The notes under the pieces were generated by a model that saw only the letters and a list, made by a program, of their open reading frames with translations, did no database searches and was not told the DNA's origin. This document shows positions 22,142 through 24,788 of a stretch of 24,788 nucleotides of DNA, piece after piece. The stretch is from JAWLHJ01 sp040904945. GTDB lineage: Bacteria; Gemmatimonadota; Gemmatimonadetes; Longimicrobiales; Gaopeijiaceae. The stretch spans positions 1 through 24,788 of the forward strand of contig JBBDSM010000121.1 of assembly GCA_040904945.1 (NCBI GenBank). Reading direction: 5' to 3'. The position numbers and the translations under genes are program-made. The number at the start of each line of letters is the position of its first letter. The stretch's first letter is position 1.

Positions 22142-22612
22142 GTGAGCACGAGTGGACGAGACATCGCTGGAATCATCGCGCGTGAGTTGGACCGGGTGGC
22201 CGAGGAGATCTCGGCGTATCGGGACGAGCGCAACCTGTGGGTCACCCAGGGCGCGCAGCGGAACGCGCCGGGAACCCTGGCCCTCCACCTGGCGGGGAAC
22301 CTCCTCCATTACATCGGCGCGGGCCTGGGCGATACGGGATACGTGCGCGACCGGCCCGCGGAGTTCAACGACCGGGACGTGCCGCGTGAAGAGCTGCTCG
22401 CGGGTCTTCGCGAAGCTCGCGATACGACGGTACGGGTCGTCTCGTCGCTCGATGACGCCACCATGGAGCGTGGCCGCTTCGCCGTGGAGCTGCCGGAGCA
22501 GTACGCCGATCTGAGCGTGCACGCCCTCCTCGTGCACCTGACCTGGCACCTGGGGTGGCATCAGGGCCAGATCTATTACCACCGCCTCGCGGTCGAGCCC
22601 CCCGAAAGCTGA
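22142..22612 (+). CDS. DinB-family four-helix protein (DUF1572-like)
   Basis: The 156-residue soluble protein folds as the DinB/YfiT four-helix bundle. The metal-binding histidine pattern is visible: His49 in ALHLAGNLLHY and the pair in the C-terminal LTWHLGWHQGQIYYHR. Relatives bind a divalent metal and act as thiol-dependent S-transferases or DNA-damage-induced proteins, and many have unknown roles. The start is GTG at 22142, with GGAGG (22130-22134) seven bases before it. It is divergent from murB. Confidence 0.82.
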   Translation: MSTSGRDIAGIIARELDRVAEEISAYRDERNLWVTQGAQRNAPGTLALHLAGNLLHYIGAGLGDTGYVRDRPAEFNDRDVPREELLAGLREARDTTVRVVSSLDDATMERGRFAVELPEQYADLSVHALLVHLTWHLGWHQGQIYYHRLAVEPPES

Positions 22613-22640
22613 GCGCTCCGAGGGCTCCATCCATCAGATC

Positions 22641-22661
22641 ACGGCGCCTCAAGGGCGCCGT
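22641..22661 (+). terminator. GC hairpin after the DinB-family gene
   Basis: ACGGCGCC (22641-22648) pairs perfectly with GGCGCCGT (22654-22661) around loop TCAAG, 28 bases after the stop. No U-tract follows. Confidence 0.5.
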
Positions 22662-22685
22662 AGTCGGCAGCAACTGTCCGGTTGT

Positions 22686-22700
22686 GGGACGACTCGTCCC
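22686..22700. promoter_or_regulatory. Perfect 15-base palindrome upstream of the second export operon
   Basis: GGGACGA-C-TCGTCCC is a perfect 7-base inverted repeat around a single base. It lies in the only non-coding stretch before the second TolC gene. Its size and symmetry suit a dimeric repressor; a very short hairpin is unlikely with a one-base loop. The regulator is unknown. Confidence 0.45.
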
Positions 22701-22949
22701 GATATCGAACAGCCGGCCCGCGCCCGCTCCTGCGGTCGGACGCCCCAACTTGGCTTGAAACCTGGCCCCTCGGCCTCTCGTAGTCCCTGGCACGACCCTT
22801 TCAATAGGAAGAGGTCGTCCCCGATGAGTGTGCTCGGCCGGAGGAAGAGAGGGGTGGATGATGTGGAGTCGGTGATCAGCATGCCGGTCCGGTCGAGCCC
22901 TCGCGGGGACTTTCGCGAATGGAACGCACCTGGGAAGAGGCGGGGCGGA

Positions 22950-24479
22950 GTGTCTAGATCTCAATACAACTTGCGGGCCCGGCTCCGGGTCGGCGTCGTG
23001 GCGGTCGGATTCGCGGTCGCCACGGTTTTCGGGGCGGGCGAGGCGGAGGCGCAGGTGCGTCCGGACCGACTCACCCTCGAGGAAGCCATCGAGCTGGCGC
23101 GTCGGAACAATCCGACGTTCCTGAGCACCCAGAACGATCGCGGCGTGGCCGCCTGGGGCGAGCGCGCGGCGTACGGAGCGTTTCTGCCCACGGTGAACGC
23201 CAGCGGGTCGGCCGGTTGGACCGAGGCCGGAGCGCAGCGGATCGGTACGCTCGACTTCGGGGACCAGGGAACGGACTGGTACTCTTCGTCTTACGCCCTC
23301 GGGCTCACGTGGACGCTGAACGGCAACACGATCTTCGGCGTCTCCAACGCCCGCTCGACGCGCCGAGCGACAAACGCTCGGGTAGACGCCGCCCAGTTCA
23401 GCCTCGATTCCCAGGTCGCGCTCCAGTACATGAGCGTGCTCCGGGCCAGCGACCAGGTCGACGTCGCGCAACGACAGCTCGACCGGGCTCAGCAGAACCT
23501 CCGCATCGTGAACACACGCGTGTCTTCCGGGGCCGCCGCTGGGACGGAGGGGCAGCAGGCCCAGGTCGATCTCGGGCGCGCCGAGGTGGGTCTCATCCAG
23601 GCCGAGCGGGATCTCCGGCAGGCCAAGCATCTTCTGGCCGAGCAGATCGGGGTGGAGCTCGAGCCCGACGTCGTGCTCGAGAGCGAGTTCGAGGTGTTCG
23701 AGCCGGACTTCGATCCCGACGAGATGATCCGGTTGGCGGTCAGCGACCATCCGTCCCTGAACGCCTTCCGTGCACAGGAGAGCGCGCAGCGCGCTGCGGC
23801 CCGGCAGACGGCGACGAGCCAATACCTTCCGACCGTCACCGTGCAGACCGGCTTCAGGGGCAACACGTTGCAGGCCCTCAACGAGGAGTTCCTGCTCACC
23901 CAGGAAGGGAACCGTATCACGAGCCAGCGCGAGAGCTGCGAGTTCCAGAACGCGATCAACTCGGGACTCACGTCTCCTCTTCCGGGCTATCCCCGCGACT
24001 GCTCCCAGTTCGTCATGACGGACGACAGGCGGCAGCAGTTGATCCAGTCGAACGACGTCTTTCCGTTCAACTTCACGACGCTGCCGCTCTCGCTGTCCTT
24101 GCAAGTCTCTCTTCCGATCTTCACCGGCTTCTCGCGTCAACAGCAGGTCGCCCAGGCGAACGCCATGGCCGACGACGCCGAGCACGACCGGCGCGCCGAG
24201 GAGCTCCGTCTCCGCACGGCGGTGACCACGGCGGTCGACAACCTGACGTCCGCCCACCGGGTGCTGCAGGCTGAGGAGCGGAATCGCGCCCTCGCCGAGG
24301 AGCAGCTCCAGATGCAGCAGCGCAGATACGCGTTGGGAGCGGCCGCGATGCTCGAGTTGCTCGACGCCCAGACGACCATGACCACGGCCGACCAGGCCTA
24401 TCTGAACGCCCTCTACGACTTCCATTACAGCCTCATCGCGCTCGAGGCGGCCGTCGGTCGGCCGCTTCGGAGCCGCTGA
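22950..24479 (+). CDS. TolC-family outer-membrane channel (second)
   Basis: The 509-residue protein has a signal peptide (LRVGVVAVGFAVATVFGAGEAEA, cut near residue 34). The first OEP repeat begins LTLEEAIELARRNNPTFLST. A second repeat ends with QQRRYALGAAAMLELLDAQT and an alpha-helical C-terminus. It has an insertion around residues 310-365 with two Cys (RESCEFQN and PRDCSQF) that could form a disulfide in an outer-membrane loop. GTG 22950, with GAGG nine bases upstream, gives a normal Sec signal; ATG 22824 is the alternative. The next gene, an adaptor, begins 19 bases later, so this is a second tripartite exporter. Confidence 0.88.
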   Translation: MSRSQYNLRARLRVGVVAVGFAVATVFGAGEAEAQVRPDRLTLEEAIELARRNNPTFLSTQNDRGVAAWGERAAYGAFLPTVNASGSAGWTEAGAQRIGTLDFGDQGTDWYSSSYALGLTWTLNGNTIFGVSNARSTRRATNARVDAAQFSLDSQVALQYMSVLRASDQVDVAQRQLDRAQQNLRIVNTRVSSGAAAGTEGQQAQVDLGRAEVGLIQAERDLRQAKHLLAEQIGVELEPDVVLESEFEVFEPDFDPDEMIRLAVSDHPSLNAFRAQESAQRAAARQTATSQYLPTVTVQTGFRGNTLQALNEEFLLTQEGNRITSQRESCEFQNAINSGLTSPLPGYPRDCSQFVMTDDRRQQLIQSNDVFPFNFTTLPLSLSLQVSLPIFTGFSRQQQVAQANAMADDAEHDRRAEELRLRTAVTTAVDNLTSAHRVLQAEERNRALAEEQLQMQQRRYALGAAAMLELLDAQTTMTTADQAYLNALYDFHYSLIALEAAVGRPLRSR

Positions 24480-24498
24480 CGCGGAGACCAGCCCAACT

Positions 24499-24788
24499 GT
24501 GGATATCATCCGAGACACCAAGCCGCAGAAGAAGCGGAAGAAGCTCGTCTGGAGCCTTGCGGCAGTCGCGCTGCTGGGGCTCACGATCTTCGTGCCCCGC
24601 CTCCTTCCAACGGCTGCGCCGACCGTGGACGGCAACGTCATCTGGCGTGACACCGTCCAGTTCGGCACGCTGATCCGGCAGGTGCGTGGCCCCGGAACGC
24701 TCATCCCCGAGCAGCGGCGGTTCATCACGGCCGTCACGGCCGGCCGGATCGAGCAGATCCTGGCGCTTCCGGGCACCGCGGTGAGCGC
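24499..24788 (+). CDS. HlyD/MacA-type membrane fusion protein, N-terminal part
   Basis: The frame opens at GTG 24499 and runs off the window. About 96 residues are visible: a Lys/Arg-rich cytoplasmic start (PQKKRKKLVW), one membrane anchor (residues 18-36, LAAVALLGLTIFVPRLL) and the front of the lipoyl half (RGPGTLIPEQRRFITAVTAG, then RIEQILALPGTAV). Unlike the RND adaptor at 11243 it has a transmembrane anchor and no lipobox, as in MacA/HlyD-like partners of ABC exporters. I expect a MacB-type ABC transporter beyond the edge, but it is not visible here. Confidence 0.82.
   Translation, partial: MDIIRDTKPQKKRKKLVWSLAAVALLGLTIFVPRLLPTAAPTVDGNVIWRDTVQFGTLIRQVRGPGTLIPEQRRFITAVTAGRIEQILALPGTAVS

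Larger units (their letters stand above)
22613..22949. other. Intergenic leader of the second export operon
   Basis: These 337 bases hold the DinB hairpin and the palindrome listed separately. TTGAAA at 22755-22760 could be a -35, but no -10 of quality stands at the right distance. From ATG 22824 the frame is open into the TolC gene (Shine-Dalgarno AGGAAGAGG about nine bases upstream). I think this is leader rather than coding, because it would place about 42 extra, Arg-rich residues before the signal peptide. Confidence 0.45.

Noticed and set aside
22755..22786. Promoter with TTGAAA as -35 before the second TolC gene
   Set aside because: The only -10-like bases (TAGTCC) are 20 bases away and match poorly.
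22365..24776. Minus-strand open frame of 803 codons opposite the DinB-family, TolC and adaptor genes
   Set aside because: A shadow frame. The plus-strand proteins carry clear families, and the frame has low-complexity composition and no Shine-Dalgarno sequence.
1..24788. CRISPR array, insertion sequence, prophage or rRNA genes
   Set aside because: No regularly spaced repeats, transposase or integrase motifs, phage structural proteins or rRNA sequence were seen on either strand.

Overview
This is a 24.8 kb stretch of a GC-rich chromosome from a diderm (Gram-negative-type) bacterium. Two TolC-type outer-membrane channels, an RND pump, lipoproteins with lipoboxes and a beta-barrel protein all require an outer membrane. 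The protein flavours (a 1,183-residue RND pump, the 'GCSIDA' family otherwise familiar from Bacteroidota, a TauD-like dioxygenase, DUF4442) and the GC-rich codon use fit Gemmatimonadota or a neighbouring phylum best. That placement is an inference from gene content only. A run of 100 N inside one gene shows a draft scaffold.

Layout. (1) 1-2400 is an accessory patch: the 3' part of an elongator tRNA-Met(CAT) with a U-tract terminator; a RelE/HigB-type toxin and NadS/Xre-type antitoxin pair on the minus strand with a palindromic operator inside its promoter; a 535-base gene-poor stretch holding an integron attC-like inverted repeat; a small lipoprotein whose 3' end runs into a decayed second copy of the antitoxin tail; and a short exported protein on the minus strand. 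(2) 2399-8910 holds housekeeping-like single genes: a TauD/TfdA-type dioxygenase, a stand-alone GGQ release-factor-domain protein, an AI-2E/PerM-type transporter, a conserved unknown, a YheT-type hydrolase and an outer-membrane beta-barrel protein interrupted by the gap. (3) 9047-15863 is a complete tripartite efflux operon, tetR - TolC channel - lipoprotein adaptor - RND pump, with a promoter and operator-like palindrome at the tetR start. (4) 15979-16332 is a 117-residue protein that looks like sigma-70 regions 1.2 to 2.3 only, without regions 3 and 4 and with altered promoter-melting residues. It is bracketed by strong hairpins and has its own putative leaderless promoter. This is the most unusual gene in the window. 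(5) 16452-22612 carries an exported alpha/beta hydrolase coupled to a tiny membrane protein, a DUF4442 hotdog protein, a MATE transporter, an RmlC-type epimerase coupled to a carboxylesterase-type hydrolase, MurB and a DinB-family protein. (6) 22950-24788 begins a second export operon: a TolC-type channel and the start of a HlyD/MacA-type adaptor, preceded by a perfect 15-base palindrome.

Cross-cutting themes. Three regulatory genes (toxin, tetR, sigma-like) each have a sigma-70-type -35/-10 pair placed so that transcription should begin at or within a base or two of the start codon, with no Shine-Dalgarno sequence, so leaderless mRNAs are likely. Several genes end in perfect GC-rich hairpins without a U-tract. 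Three kinds of drug or solute export (RND, MATE and a second TolC/HlyD system) lie within 15 kb.
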